DNA of 64,000 bases, taken from the NCBI GenBank assembly GCA_963556145.1, contig OY744469.1, positions 930,001 to 994,000 of the forward strand, written 5' to 3'. Within the stretch, counting starts at the first letter, position 1; each line of letters starts with the position of its first letter. The notes below the pieces were generated by a model, which saw nothing but the letters and a program-made list of their open reading frames with translations, did no database searches and had not been told where the DNA came from. Origin of the DNA: Hygrocybe punicea (lineage: Eukaryota; Basidiomycota; Agaricomycetes; Agaricales; Hygrophoraceae). This document shows, in pieces, positions 10,564 through 21,648 of this stretch. The position numbers and the translations under genes are program-made.

Positions 10564-12541
10564 ATGTTGGATTACCGAAGGATTTTTGTGTTTTGGGGCT
10601 CATCTGGGGACCCAGCAGACTGGCTGAGCCTGGTGGACCAAGAAGTTGCCTTGGGGAACACTGACCACAATAAAATCAAGATATTCGCTGGCAAAATCGC
10701 TGACACAGCGAAACAATGGTTCCTTGGGCTTCCGAAACAACTACGAAAACATTGGCCCATAGTTCAGGAACTATTCATCGCTCGGTGGATTGATAAACTC
10801 AGTCCCAACACCCTGGCAGCCAAAGAGTCCTCGTTACTTCAAAGTCTGGACCCTTTATATTCTGAAACATTTACACTCAATGTCTTATTCACACAACCAA
10901 CTTCAGACGACTCAGAATTCCATTTACCAGAAGTACGAGGTATATCAGCTGCTACCACAACAACCACAGCCTTTGGAACAGAGGCACACTCCACGAATTC
11001 AAATACTATATCGAGGACCACAACTTACGAGGACAGAGGACAGAGTACAGAGAACAGCGCGAACTTCGAGGACAGGGTACAGAGAACATTGGACGTGATA
11101 GAGGCAGTTTACCAAAAGAGGACTGAGGAATACGAGGAACGAGCGCATCTGAAAATCGCACTAGCATTTGAAGAAGGGCACAACACCGGAATTGCCAAAG
11201 AATGCCAGCATTGGGTCACGCTAGCATCAACAAACGTCTTTACACTCGCCCAAACAATGACACAAAACGAGCCGTTCAACAAGCGCCTGCGTTTCGTCAC
11301 GAGCAGACTCACCCACTCGCACCAACACATCAATGCAAACAAATGCAGCACCCCTAGCGCCAGAATACATCCCAGCACCAATACCTGTCAACCCATCTTC
11401 ACCAAAAACAACGACGTTCGCGCCCGAACACGCCACGTCGTTATTGCCCACCCAAATGACACCCCTGGCTTCTATTTCCACGGCAGCCCAGCAGCAATCA
11501 CCATTCCGCACCTCAACATCGATGCAGACGGCTCCATACACAAACACGATCCCACCAGTCCCACCAGCTCCAGCGCTCGTGCCGAGGCGCGTCCCCTTGC
11601 CCAAACCTCAACAGGAGATGCGTCACGCGTCTGCATTCACCCAGAGACCACCAGCCCCACTGACAGAGACGCCTAAATGCGCCGCAAGCCCTATTCCTGG
11701 CATATCCGTGTGCCCCACAGACCTACACGCGCCCACGTTGACCCCAAACCCAACTGCCATCTCCCGCATTCCACCACCCACCCAAACCCTTCCACTTTCG
11801 CAGGAAAACGCGTCCATTTGTACCCCAGGCCCCGTTCCAGCCCCATCCGCGTGCCCCACAGGCCTACACGCATCCGCACCGACCCCAAACCCACAGCTCC
11901 CGCAGGAAAACGAGTCTGCGCGCACCCCAAACCCCGGGTCTACCCCACCCACCTGCCCCACGAAACTGCATGCGTCCAAACCCACAACAAGCCATGACGC
12001 CATGGTCCACGTGCCGCAACTGCAAACACTGGGGTCCAATGGCGCCGAAACGCAAGCGGACGGTTGCCTGAAGTCCAGGGAGGGTGAACGGAAACAAACG
12101 ACGACGGACACAAGGGAAGAGGACAGAGATGGCGTAGAAAAGAGGGCGAACGAGGAGACAGGGCAAGCAGAGACGGGGGCAGAGGAAGCATATGTGGAGG
12201 TGTCGAAGATCATGACATGCAAGGAGCCTGGGCTGCACCAGGACGACAACGCCACCGAACGGACAGTTGAGAACGCCCCCATTCGCGTACCCAGCCCTAC
12301 ATCGTCAGTCACGTCCACATCAACAGTTCGACCACCACCCCGCCCATTCAGCTGGGCCGAAGACGCAGCACACATCCCCATTTACACCACCACCATGATG
12401 AAGAATGCCCCACGCAGCGTCTCAACCCCTAGATCCCCAGGCAGGCCGTTTACCACATCACAATGCTGCACTCGACGGACTGCCCCACATATCCAGCCCC
12501 AGCACTCGTTCCCCATGCCATCTGGTCCCATTTTCACTTGA
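10564..12541 (+). CDS. Gag-like polyprotein of the small LTR element, in two overlapping frames
   Basis: The first frame (10564-11676, 370 codons) has a capsid-like block: FWGSSGDPADWLSLVDQEV, KIKIFAGKIADTAKQWFLGL and HWPIVQELFIARW, the pattern of retrotransposon Gag (helical region with conserved W and FxxRW). The second frame (11333-12541, 402 codons) overlaps it by 344 nt in the +1 register, is rich in Pro, Thr and Ala, and carries repeats of the type CPT[DGK]LHA. Either a programmed +1 shift or a single indel near 11,300 could join them. No zinc knuckle and no protease were seen. Confidence 0.65.
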
Positions 12542-12916
12542 AGCCACCCCCACGGCATTGGCCCCAGGAGACCAATTGTCACCCGACCCCTCATTCCTAC
12601 CAACTCACCACCCCCTGACTTGATGTGCCCTGATTGGGATCGTGACCCCCGTCTTCGCGATTTGAGTAGGACACTGATAGCCCTGGGTTGGACCAAACCG
12701 GAGTAGTCATTTCGAGTATTGCTTTGTGGACTGATACCATTTCTTTTTGCTCTTGGACACTTTCCCCTTTCTCCTTTTGCTTCTGCTCCTTGATTCTCTC
12801 TCTTTCTTGGCCTCATTTCTTCTTTTACTTGTTTTGTGCTCAATCTTTTTCCCTTTCTTTTCTCTTTCTTCCCTTTTGATAGTGACGAGGGCGTCGCTAT
12901 GTGGAGGAGGGGCACT

Positions 12917-13064
12917 TGGAGTGGTAGCGACCATGGATCATGTGACCTAGTTCCCACAGTTGATCCAGAGAGTAGCACATCCGGATGTAGTAGATACCCT
13001 TATCCTAGTCTTTCCAAGGTACACATCCTCTGAGCACCCCGAGGGTACCCCTGGTACCACTCCA
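12917..13064 (+). repeat. 3' LTR of the Gag-only element
   Basis: It is the partner of 10314-10461 and lies just after the purine-rich tract at 12,901-12,915. Confidence 0.88.
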
Positions 13065-14114
13065 GTGGTCACAACCACCTATAACAGGCTCCAACGTGCC
13101 AAAGCAAACATTGCACAGATTGAAGACCAACTTTGTATTGAAGCTGGGTGGACATCTGACTGTCCAGAATATAATGATGTCGTTTCCAACCTTGCCCATC
13201 GAAACTATTGTTTGGCTCTCGATGAACTCGAGCGATTAGTTGTCCAACGCTTATTTGAACTCTCGAAGCTCAATATGTCGAGGACCGGTGAGGTATATTT
13301 TCCCTGTCTATAACATTAACTGACTGTCCTGCACAGGGTACAAACTCTGAGTGCATATATCCAAGGCTTTGCGACATCAGGCAGATGCTATCTGCAATGC
13401 TCTGGACAAATACAACGAAGTGGCCAAAAGTGTTTCCATGCCAACAATAACTTGGAAAGAGATTGTCGAGTATACCTTCCTCAGTGAATCTGACCTGCTT
13501 CGGAACTCAAGAAACGACATTCGGAATGCTGCTTGGGCAGAACCCAACTGACAAGAAGCCACTGTGATGTATCTTCAAGTATGTCAAGCACATGCTGAAA
13601 TTGCATGACTAAATGTTGAAATTTCCCGTTTGCACACTGCGATTCATGATGAGACAATTCTCATGAATGAGATCATCTCCAAACTCAGGATGGAGAATCC
13701 TGCCCTCTGTTCAGAAATCTGTTGACAATGGAAGGTCCGATCCATGGTGAATGCACTGCATCTCCATTTTCTCAATCAGATTGAACAGTTGGATGGTTTT
13801 TTGGGAAAAGGTGGTGTTGGGGTTTGGCTTGGAAGTGATACTTGTCATATGGATACTGTATTGGATTCAGTGGCTAGTGAAGTCATGGATGAAGTTCATT
13901 TGGCTGGCGAAAGAGATGAGGAAGATGTTATTCCCAATCTTAATAGTTTCATGAACTTCCAGTTGTCAATCAATGAGTAGCTGAATCATATACTGGTGTT
14001 ATACAAGAGTTTTACAGTAAATGTAGATTTGTGTTTGGGCATACAGAAACAGAAACTGAACTGTCAGCCACAACAGTTTGAGTTTAGCGACAGTGGAAAA
14101 TTTAACAGCCACCC

Positions 14115-15192
14115 ATGCTCACTTCTCACTCTGCTCCTCCAGTGTCTGCACCAGTCAACACACTCAACCCATACTTACAAGCCATCTCTCCAGGGAGGAG
14201 TATGGAGATAGAGAATCTTGACCATGGCCAACACATTGCTTGGTTGACTGCTCGAGCTCTTCTTTGTTACAATGCCCACCATGACAATCTTCATCTTGAA
14301 GGGTGTAAAGATGGTGGCCTCCATCCCCTCGCTGTAGAGCTGTACAGAAAAACAGAAGAATGCCCCGAAACAACAAAGCTTGTTATCACCTTGTTGATGA
14401 TACATTCAATGATGCTCTCGATGCTGCAAGTATTTTTTCTGTTGTGGTTCGGTTATTTGCATTCATTAAACTGACTCATCTTCCTGTGACCAGCTGACAG
14501 TCCTTGACTGCCTCAATGGTGGTTTTTCTCTTTTGATTTGTTGCCCAGGTATCTTGCCTGCAGTCAAAGAGTCCTTCACAGCGCAGGATATTCTTACCCA
14601 CATTTATGTCCCACCATTCGAACTTGCCAATCATGAGGAGCACGTCGGTCACTTGATACAACAATTCATCAAAACCATTGCATGTCATCATCTCAGCAAT
14701 CTTCAACAACGGGCTGTCAAATCAAATGTCTCGTTACCAGTCAAAGAACCTGCAGATGACAAAGGAGAATTCATAAACTTAAACGTGTTCCCGACTCCGA
14801 TTGAGCCTGAAAAGGCACTCTTCATTTTTCCTGGACGAAAAGTTCAAGACAAGAGTTTTCCGGATAGCAATGGGACTGATTTCTGGGCCGAGGCTAGCAA
14901 TCTCAATGCAGTATGCAAAGCAAATGACAATGCAGAGACAACCACGAGCAGCCCCAAGGCCGCCAGCTCAAATGTGAAGGATACCCTACCTGGAGCTGGT
15001 CACACCGATGGAATATTTGCAGACCAACAACAGAGGAAATTGGGGACTCAAAACACTGGAAAAGATGAGGAACGAGATGGGGGAAATGCAGACCCCAGCT
15101 GTTTAGAGCCTAGCAACTTTGGAAATCCCTCGGCCAGTGCAAGCGCAGAAGCCAATGTCAGTGCAGATACACGTTGCCATTCGGACATCTAG
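14115..15192 (+). CDS. Unknown second gene of the KDZ element, with introns
   Basis: Two plus-strand blocks lie inside the KDZ terminal repeats. The first (14115-14474) contains DHGQHIAWLTARALLCYNAHHD. The second (14533-15192) contains FTAQDILTHIYVPPFELANH and a long hydrophilic tail rich in Ser, Asn and Ala. An intron probably separates them at about 14,400-14,545. I recognise no domain. Its position suggests an accessory or captured gene. Confidence 0.4.
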
Positions 15193-15560
15193 CGAACTTC
15201 AACTTCAACTCCGAAAACCATTTCGCAAGCAATGGAAATGATACCTTCGCCAATAACCTCATGAACTATGACCCCACAGTGGATCCCAACTTCGACGACG
15301 AAAATTTTCTTCTATCCTTACAAAGCTTCAGTGCGCTGTTGGCCACACCAGTTGTGTTTGACCTCCTCCTTCCGCCTTCAGAGCCTATGTTTAACACCAC
15401 AATGCCTCAAATGACGCTCGACTGGACAATGTTCAACACCACAATGCCACAAGGAACGTTCAACATACCTGACAATGACGACACGTCCCGCCTTGTTGGA
15501 TCCAATGTGACGATGCTGTTAGGTGTGTGGAATGGAGAGGGATGGATGGGAGGACACTAA
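15174..15560 (+). CDS. Unknown ORF, possible last exon of the preceding gene
   Basis: This 128-codon frame overlaps the previous ORF by a few codons. It is acidic and Asn-rich and carries a duplicated TMFNTTMPQ-type motif. No family was recognised. It ends shortly before the hAT-like element at 15,638. Confidence 0.3.
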   Translation: MPFGHLANFNFNSENHFASNGNDTFANNLMNYDPTVDPNFDDENFLLSLQSFSALLATPVVFDLLLPPSEPMFNTTMPQMTLDWTMFNTTMPQGTFNIPDNDDTSRLVGSNVTMLLGVWNGEGWMGGH

Positions 15561-15637
15561 GTCACTGTGCAGAGATAGCTGCTCTGAGTCTGTGTACACA
15601 AGCTTATCGATGGTATCTGACCAAACAAGGCACTATC

Positions 15638-16814
15638 TAGTGTTGCCGAAGTCCGGATTGGTCCAGTTTTTGGCCTTTTTGGCTGAACCGAAAACCAGAC
15701 CCTTGGTTCAGTTCGGCCCCCCCGCTGAACCAGAACCAGAACCACATGGAACCGTTCCATACGATCTGGTCTGCGTTCCGATGCGATTTGAACCGTGAAC
15801 CACCTTCCTTCACCCTCAAATTTTCTCGCAAGCCGCAGCACCATGTCAATTGATGTGGGCCTGGGGTTGCGAGGAGTTGGGAGGGTGGGGAGGAAGGGGG
15901 GGACCATCCGCTGCCATGGGTGCTGCATTGCTGCCGGCGCCATTGTTGCAACTGCTGCCGTTGCCATGGTCACTGCTGCTGCTGCTGTCGCCATCGCTGC
16001 TACCACTGCTGTCAATGCTGCTGCTGCCGTAGCTGCTGTTGCTGCTGCCATAGCTGCACTGCTGCTGCTGCTGTTGCTGCTGTAGCTGATGCTGCTGTAG
16101 CTGCTGTTGCCATAGCTGCTGCCGTAGCTGCTGCCGTTGTTGCTGCTGCCATTTTCATTGCAGCTGTGGCTGCTGCCACTGCTGCTGGGGTTGCTGTGGG
16201 GCTGCTGCCACGTCCATGCTCACGGGCGTCATGGAGCTGTGGGGGGTAAGTATAGATAAATAAGTGAAAAATAAAAAAGGCGACATATCTTAGCAGCAGG
16301 GATGGGCGCACCACTCCCCGCTGTGTCCCGTTCTCGCTATGGTCCCTGGTTCCCATCGTGGGCATGGTGTTGGCGTGGGTGTGGTTTTGGCATGGGTGCA
16401 AGCAGGGCGTGGGCATGGCCGTGGGCCGTGGGGGGCTTCTTTGTGTAAGAAAATGTCAGTAAAGTATGAAATAAACTAACTACTTACCAGTGTTGCTGTT
16501 ACTGTACGTTGCTGTTGTGGTTGAGTCGAATCCACGTGAATTCGTGTGTATGTTTAAGGTCACATGACCCAAGTTCTCACAAGTTCATACACAAAAAATT
16601 AACATAAAAATTGAATATTTCAGTATCTACCTACAATGAGTTCACGGTTTGGACCCGGTTCCAAGCTGTTCAGAAATTTCTGAAGGGCCCTGAACCCCGC
16701 ACTGGACCCGCGGTTCAGTTCAGCCAAAGTTGCTGAACTTAGACTGAACTTAGGGTTTGGTTCGGAGTTTGAACCGGGTTCAGATCAGTTCTGAACCAGA
16801 CTTTGGCAACACTA
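15638..16814 (+). mobile_element. Non-autonomous hAT-like element with CTG/CAG-rich core, copy 1
   Basis: Its ends are TAGTGTTGCCGAAGTCCGG and (reverse complement) TAGTGTTGCCAAAGTCTGG. GCACTATC flanks both sides (15630-15637 and 16815-16822), an 8-bp duplication typical of hAT. The centre (about 15,900-16,215) is a long impure CTG repeat. No transposase is encoded. The outer parts are built of repeated GGTTC/GAACC words. Confidence 0.85.
15905..16215 (+). repeat. Impure (CTG)n trinucleotide tract
   Basis: About 310 bp are dominated by CTG, CTA and CCG triplets, giving poly-Leu, poly-Ala or poly-Cys frames on one strand and poly-Ala or Gln-rich frames on the other. These are repeat artefacts rather than proteins. 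Confidence 0.85.
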
Positions 16815-16920
16815 GCACTATCTAATTGATAAAAAGAATGATAAGATTTTGGCGCTGATAATCTCTATTAGATGTGATAAGATTAATGTAATCTAAGGAC
16901 ATCGCAGTACCTCAGTATAC

Positions 16921-17096
16921 TTATTGCTGGAGTCGATGTTTTCCCAATATAGATGGCAGATTGATGGGCGATGTTTGAGGATTATTCGGACTGGTATTGC
17001 TGGAGTCGGGGAAACCATGGACCACAGCCTAATAAGGCTGGACGCATCAACCATTAGACCAGGCTTATAAGTGTGTTAAGGTGGGAAGTACAGGTG
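16921..17096 (-). repeat. KDZ right terminal inverted repeat
   Basis: This is the mirror copy of 7587-7762. It is followed directly by the second CAGTGCAT copy. Confidence 0.93.
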
Positions 17097-17104
17097 CAGT
17101 GCAT

Positions 17105-17210
17105 TGTCCCATGTGCAGCTTCTTCAGTGGCATCAGTCTGACTGTTCTGGTTCTTGTTCTTTGTCAAAACCTTCTTTACCCACAGTACGAAGTCGAAGTG
17201 ACTGAAAAAT
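17105..17210 (-). pseudogene. 5' fragment of the gene interrupted by the KDZ transposon
   Basis: Minus-strand reading gives an open stretch including VLWVKKVLTKNKNQ, then TEEAAHGT, which becomes continuous with MHWQAVTGSPTKYAMG on the far side of the transposon when one copy of the 8-bp duplication is removed. An acceptor-like tttttcag precedes it at about 17,208. No start codon was fixed. Confidence 0.4.
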
Positions 17211-17327
17211 AGTGTTGTGAGAGTGGTGCCGGCGATCGGGTTATTTAATAGGCACCCTCAAAACGTGCGGTAGGACGCACTGTCAAATTTTCTGTCAGGG
17301 TTCAACAGCATCCTGTCATGACCACAT

Positions 17328-17431
17328 CACATCGGGTTACATCGGGTTCGAATGCGAGTTGAATGGAGGCAGCGGGTTCGTCCAGATTCGTGATATATCG
17401 ACGATACGGACTCCGAGGGACGTTGAGTCTC
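17328..17431 (-). repeat. Truncated LTR, family L2
   Basis: On the minus strand this starts TGTAGAG...ACGTCCCTC and matches the first 100 bp of the L2 LTRs at 25842 and 33948-34840, then stops. Confidence 0.75.
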
Positions 17432-17952
17432 TACATCGGTATTTACTGCACTCGGAAAAAGGAGTTGTTGGGCATCGGAATGATGGTCCTGATCTGGCTG
17501 GGAAGATACAAGACATGGATTGAAGCTTGGGATTGATCGCCAATAGCTGTGAAGACGAGAAAAGTATGGAAACTCTTGCTGGATTTTGGCTGAAAAGAAC
17601 GCGTTCAATTCTACTTTGGGCCAATAATAATGAGATACTTACCACCAAGATTTTGGTTCTCCGGATTTGCCAGGAGCTACTCCCATGTCAAGCCAGAACC
17701 AGTAGCGCGAAGCAGTGCAATTTTTTCACGATATTTCTTCTTGAGACTGTGATTGATAACATCAGTGCAAATAAAAATCAATAAACAGGTAAAATGTACG
17801 TAGTGATACGATCTGCCACCGATTTTGTGAACTTGCCTGGGTGTTCATGGTAAAGCCGAACATAATCAGGATTTTGGTCATTGGTAAAGACATATTGCGT
17901 GATCATTGCATGGTACGTCGACTTCTGCATTTTTCCAACATCCTGACAGTGG
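17432..17952 (-). pseudogene. SANT/Myb-like gene, 3' portion, split by the Plavaka-type element
   Basis: On the minus strand the frame directly after the transposon reads MQKSTYHAMITQYVFTNDQ and HPGKFTKSVADRI. A 51-nt intron follows, then LKKKYREKIALLRATGSGL, and after an intron of about 58 nt EFPYFSRLHSYWRSIPSFN. This is the C-terminal half of a family of short SANT/Myb-like proteins common in mushroom genomes, some near transposons; function unknown. A TAG (complement 17677-17679, one step from CAG) interrupts it. The 5' half lies at 32,013-32,239. Confidence 0.6.
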
Positions 17953-17968
17953 CATCAGGAAAAACACT
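17953..17968 (+). repeat. Left terminal inverted repeat of the Plavaka-type element
   Basis: CATCAGGAAAAACACT, preceded by the GG duplication. Confidence 0.85.
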
Positions 17969-18353
17969 TCTGGTCCCATGGGGTCCTGGGAAATCCCAAA
18001 TTTCCCAGGGTCACCAGGGAGTGTCACAGAGCTCCACAGAGCATCTTAGAGCTTCTCAGAGCATCTTAGAAGTTCAGAATCACGCTTGACCTAGAAATAC
18101 TAAATAAACATATGCCAGGTGCTTGGAGGCATACTGATTAGGATTGTTTAACATCTTATGGAGTATATTATGCCACACAATGTATTTATCTACCTTAGCT
18201 GTTTGCAATGCCAGTGGCCCCACTGTTGCCTCACCGCCTGCTGGAAATTACAACATTCTAATACTATTGCTACCATATAGTCTTGTATGCATACATGTTA
18301 TGCCAGTTATTAACAAAGAATGTTGAACATTTATCTAGAACATCATGAGTGGT

Positions 18354-21300
18354 TCATGTTCTTTCTACGCACCGTCCAAAAGTAGGCATTAACATGCAAC
18401 TTTGACGTATGCTGGTCAATGGAATGATAGAACCAGCAGGACTTCCATCAGTATGGTAAGACCTCTTGATAGAGTACATGTTGTGGTTTTGTTCTGCAGC
18501 AGGCTTCGTCCTCGTGTACCATTCAATATACGCCAAAGGCATCCGGGGCCAAAATGATGGTGATGGTCCAAGGCCATAATCTAATGATGAGGGAAGTGTG
18601 AAAATGACTCGGAGACGTCCTATCCTTGTTCCTAGCATTTTCGTGGTCAACAGAAGTCAATGTGGTAGAAATGGGGGCAGACCTTCAAGGCCAGTGGATT
18701 CTGCATCATCTGTGTGCAGGATGACAGCAGTGTCAAATCGACTAGGCCTGTTCTTCATTGCAGGAGCAGCTTTGAGGACGTCACATTCTTCCTCACTGTC
18801 TTCAAGACTGGGAGGATGAAATTTGAACGTATGGTAGACGTCAAGCCTCTGGAATGGTAGGGTATGCAATGCAGTGATCCGAGAAGGTGCTGGGTGGGGT
18901 GCGAGACGATTTAGATAGTCCTTGAGAGCAGTAGAAAGTCCAGGAGCTGAATGTTGTTTTTCGATATCAGAAATTAAACGTTGAGGCTGAGTCGGATATT
19001 TAGGAAGTGAGATTGCTTTTCCAGCCACATTGCATGAAAGTGACTTGGATGGTGGATTGTCAGCAATATGTTCATTTTCTCTCCAGGAAATGTAATTTTG
19101 GAAAGTAAACATCTTCTCTTGACGCGAAAGCCATTTTATCATCTGGGGAAACTCGTCACGTTGGTTTGATGCCCGCCACCCCTCCTTCGCGAAATCAATG
19201 TGGAGACGTTCGAACATTTCTGTGTTATAATTGTCAGATGTGCCAAGATACTTGATGGACTGGATGTAGTGGATGAGGCAATGGAATTTGGGGATGTTAA
19301 GATCCTGGCGTATGCCTGTCTCGACGAAGTATGATTTGTGACGATGAAAGGCATCTAAGGCATCTTGCATGTAACCAAGGGTAATGTTGTCATGGGTGCT
19401 GTATTGGGCAAGGTAAATGAAATCGAGAAGAGAACGGCATGCGATGATAGCTTTCTGGGGCATGACACCAATAAGACAGCCTAGGAGAATCTTTGCCATG
19501 TTTTTCCTCTCTGTGCCAGATATTTGGGAGAGTGCAGATATACCATTTTTGAAATGACGCAATCCATACGCAGGTGGGAGACAACGTATACGGCAGTCCA
19601 GTTCGTTAGGTCCTATGGTCCGTTTACACCAGTTTGTGAGATGTTTGAAAACACCCTGGTAGAGTTGATGAAGAACGTCAGGAGTGATAGCAAGATGAAT
19701 GTCGGTGTGTGGAAACCCTGCCCAGAATGGAGCGTACACACTCCCAGATACCCCCCTGTCCATGCAATACTTGTGGAACTGTGATTTTGTCGTTGACGTC
19801 TCCTTTGCCTTATCTACGACACCCAATGTCCACTGACCTGTCCTGTGGGCGAATGGACCAGGATCCTGAAGCTTGTCGGAAGGGCATTGGCATTTAGGGC
19901 ATGTCCCATACTTAGAGCAAGATACAAGGCATTGTTCTGGGTAGTCGGCGACATAGCATGCCAGGATTGGGTATACCTTCCTTACAAAGCCCTCGCCGCC
20001 CGTCATCTCAACACCATTCTTCCCTGCATCCATCAAAGGAGCCAGAATCGTTCGCATGGACTCGTGGAACAATCGTTGATTGCGCGCTCTATGCTCCTGC
20101 TGTGTTAACTGGTCACGACAAATTTTGTCCACCGACAGGTAACCAATTAGAACACATGCATGCTGCGAGGGTTTACGACGAATGGCTTTGGGTATATTTC
20201 CCAATGTCAGATAGACAGGATAAGCAGATTTGCCTCCAGTGAACTTCGTAAGTTGAGTCTTGTCAGTCGCAATAATCACAGGTGCCAGTGTGGAGCCCAC
20301 TGGGAGGCGGTTCTACAATTCTATCAGAAAGATAACGTATGGTTGAGGATCATGGCTAGTGCACCTGAACTACATGCCACCATGAACCCGTCCACATCTC
20401 AGAGTAGACCCTATTGTCGCGATTAGAATCGGAAAACACTTTCTTCGGCTGGTAAACCATATATTTTGATAGAGTTGGATCGCCCCAAAGACACTTTATA
20501 GCCTCTAGCACACTCCTGAACCTGATGATATGCTTCTCGCCAGGGCGATCTTTGAAAGAGAGGCATTTCGTTGTCCACCTTCCTGCCCGTTCAGGAATAT
20601 CGTCCACAATCTGATGTAGCGCCCTTGTATTTCCAAATGAAAGCCCTAGCTTATCCTTGACCTTAGACATGCAAATCAGACGTGTCATATTCTTCAGAAA
20701 GTCAGAAAACATACACCAGGAATTGAGAGAAGTCTGTCAAATGCCTTGTTCCCTGGGCTGTCCTTGATTACCCAATTAGCAACACGCCAGTCGAGCTCTG
20801 AGGCAAAAGGATAGAATGATTCACCGCCAATCTGGTCCCCCATCAGGTCATCGCCGTCACTATCACATTGTCCATCAAACTGCTTCCTCCATCGCTCATG
20901 CAGGTTTTCATTCATTCTTTTCACCTTAGCAGCATTGTCGTACACATCCTCCACCCTATTATCATCCACGTCGTCCAGAACCCTGTGCTGCATGCGTCTA
21001 GCGGCTGCAGCAAGAGTGGATGGTCCTGGCCCTGCTTCTCCAAGCTCATCGTCGTTGGTTGTAGGCAGTGTGGAAACCATGGGAATGAAGTCAAAGAGAT
21101 CGCCGTCATCTTCCTCGATATCATCCATAATGCCTTGCGGATCTTCATCCACATCCATTCCACCCAATTCACCTTCTCTCACTAGCCCCTCATCATCAAT
21201 AACCTGCATGTCCCCACCCTCTCCTTCTAAATCTAAAGGCGCAAGTTCTGCCAACTTGCCACGACGATACCAGGAGCATGTACGTGCAGTTCGTAGATGA

Positions 21301-21371
21301 GATGTGCAGCCTCTCTTGGTCTTGAAGGACCTATTACAAACAGGGCATGCAAGGTCGTCCAGAACATCCAT
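18354..21371 (-). pseudogene. Plavaka transposase with N-terminal C2H2 finger, one premature stop
   Basis: Exon 1 (21371-20715) carries a C2H2 finger (CPVCNRSFKTKRGCTSHLRT), an acidic linker, FYPFASELDWRVANWVI and DRLLSIPG. A 53-nt intron (20662-20714) leads to VKDKLGLSFGNTRALHQIVD and YSEMWTGSWWHV. A 52-nt intron then leads to LAPVIIATDKTQLTKFTGG, YPVYLTLGNIPKAIRR, GFVRKVYPILACYVADYPEQ, CPKC, ITPDVLHQLYQGVFKHL and MFERLHIDFAKEGWRASN, the conserved Plavaka core. The frame runs to a TGA at complement 18657-18659 (CGA-to-TGA type), after which the same frame continues with RIGRLRVIFTLP and PLAYIEWYT to a natural end at 18354. Otherwise it looks intact, so it was recently active or is read through. 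Confidence 0.9.
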
Positions 21372-21648
21372 GATAATGCAGATACTGGATAGATGTTGTA
21401 GCTTGAGATCCAGGAGGTTCAGGCTTTGTGAGTTGCGACCTTCAGTTAGGAAAGATCAGATTACGAGATAGGGTGCACGTGCCCCACTGATTACGGACAA
21501 TAAGGACAGCATACAACGTTAGAGACGAATAGCCTGTCATGCTACAAGAGAACTAGACAGATAAAAGGTGGAGTCAGAAAACCAACAAGCTACAAAAGGT
21601 TGAACAGGGATAACATGTATACCTAATGGGGAATTGCAACAGCGAACA

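Larger units (their letters stand above)
10314..13064 (+). mobile_element. Gag-only LTR retrotransposon inserted in the KDZ transposase
   Basis: Two 148-bp LTRs (10314-10461 and 12917-13064) begin TGGAGTGGTA and end TACCACTCCA (TATCACTCCA in the left copy). Two bases after the left LTR starts a primer-binding site. A purine tract (GTGGAGGAGGGG) precedes the right LTR. Internal DNA encodes only a Gag-like protein and a Pro/Thr-rich frame; there is no protease, reverse transcriptase or integrase, so it must be mobilised in trans. GTGG on both sides may be a 4-bp duplication, but it overlaps the LTR start, so the edge is ambiguous by three bases. Confidence 0.88.
7927..13980 (+). pseudogene. KDZ transposase, seven in-frame stops and a retrotransposon insertion
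   Basis: About ten exons with 45-75 nt GT-AG introns give the KDZ order: a basic N-terminus (MYRKGTRTGGVSKRITVV), LSHAGGEH, YPNVTLVRNGYIG, LCHLHS, PYQRYLCDQLSVAYD, the Cys-rich NVCLPCFYKLQGE with MDGNNS, then RWKN, FSETGIFITACRHGF, the catalytic-region motif VVGYDIGC, LVGAFHGHAH-type (here CFVGAFHGHAHN), LDELERLVVQRLFELSKLN, WKEIVEYTFLSESDLLRNSR. Stops: TAG at 8416, TGA at 8736, 9375, 13348, 13549, 13606 and 13723, each one C-to-T step from CAG or CGA. The reading frame resumes exactly across the LTR element inserted after codon context NRAV (10,313/13,065). KDZ enzymes are RNaseH-fold transposases; this copy cannot be active. Confidence 0.92.
7587..17096 (+). mobile_element. Full-length KDZ (Kyakuja-Dileera-Zisupton) DNA transposon, 9.5 kb with nested insertions
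   Basis: The element is bounded by 176-bp terminal inverted repeats (7587-7762 and 16921-17096) that differ at about four positions and begin CACCTGTACTTCCCACC. CAGTGCAT flanks it on both sides (7579-7586 and 17097-17104), a perfect 8-bp target duplication as expected for this superfamily. It encodes a KDZ transposase (7927-13980) and further ORFs to 15,560. Nested inside are a Gag-only LTR element (10,314-13,064) and a hAT-like element (15,638-16,814). The element itself is in a minus-strand host gene. Confidence 0.93.

Noticed and set aside
15795..16416. Poly-Ala, poly-Cys and poly-Leu ORFs (also at 37.2-37.5 kb and 38.7-39.2 kb)
   Set aside because: They come from CTG/CAG trinucleotide tracts of the hAT-like elements, not from proteins.
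18354..18650. A separate small gene downstream of the Plavaka transposase
   Set aside because: It is in the same frame after one TGA and matches the expected C-terminal end of the transposase, so it is part of that gene.
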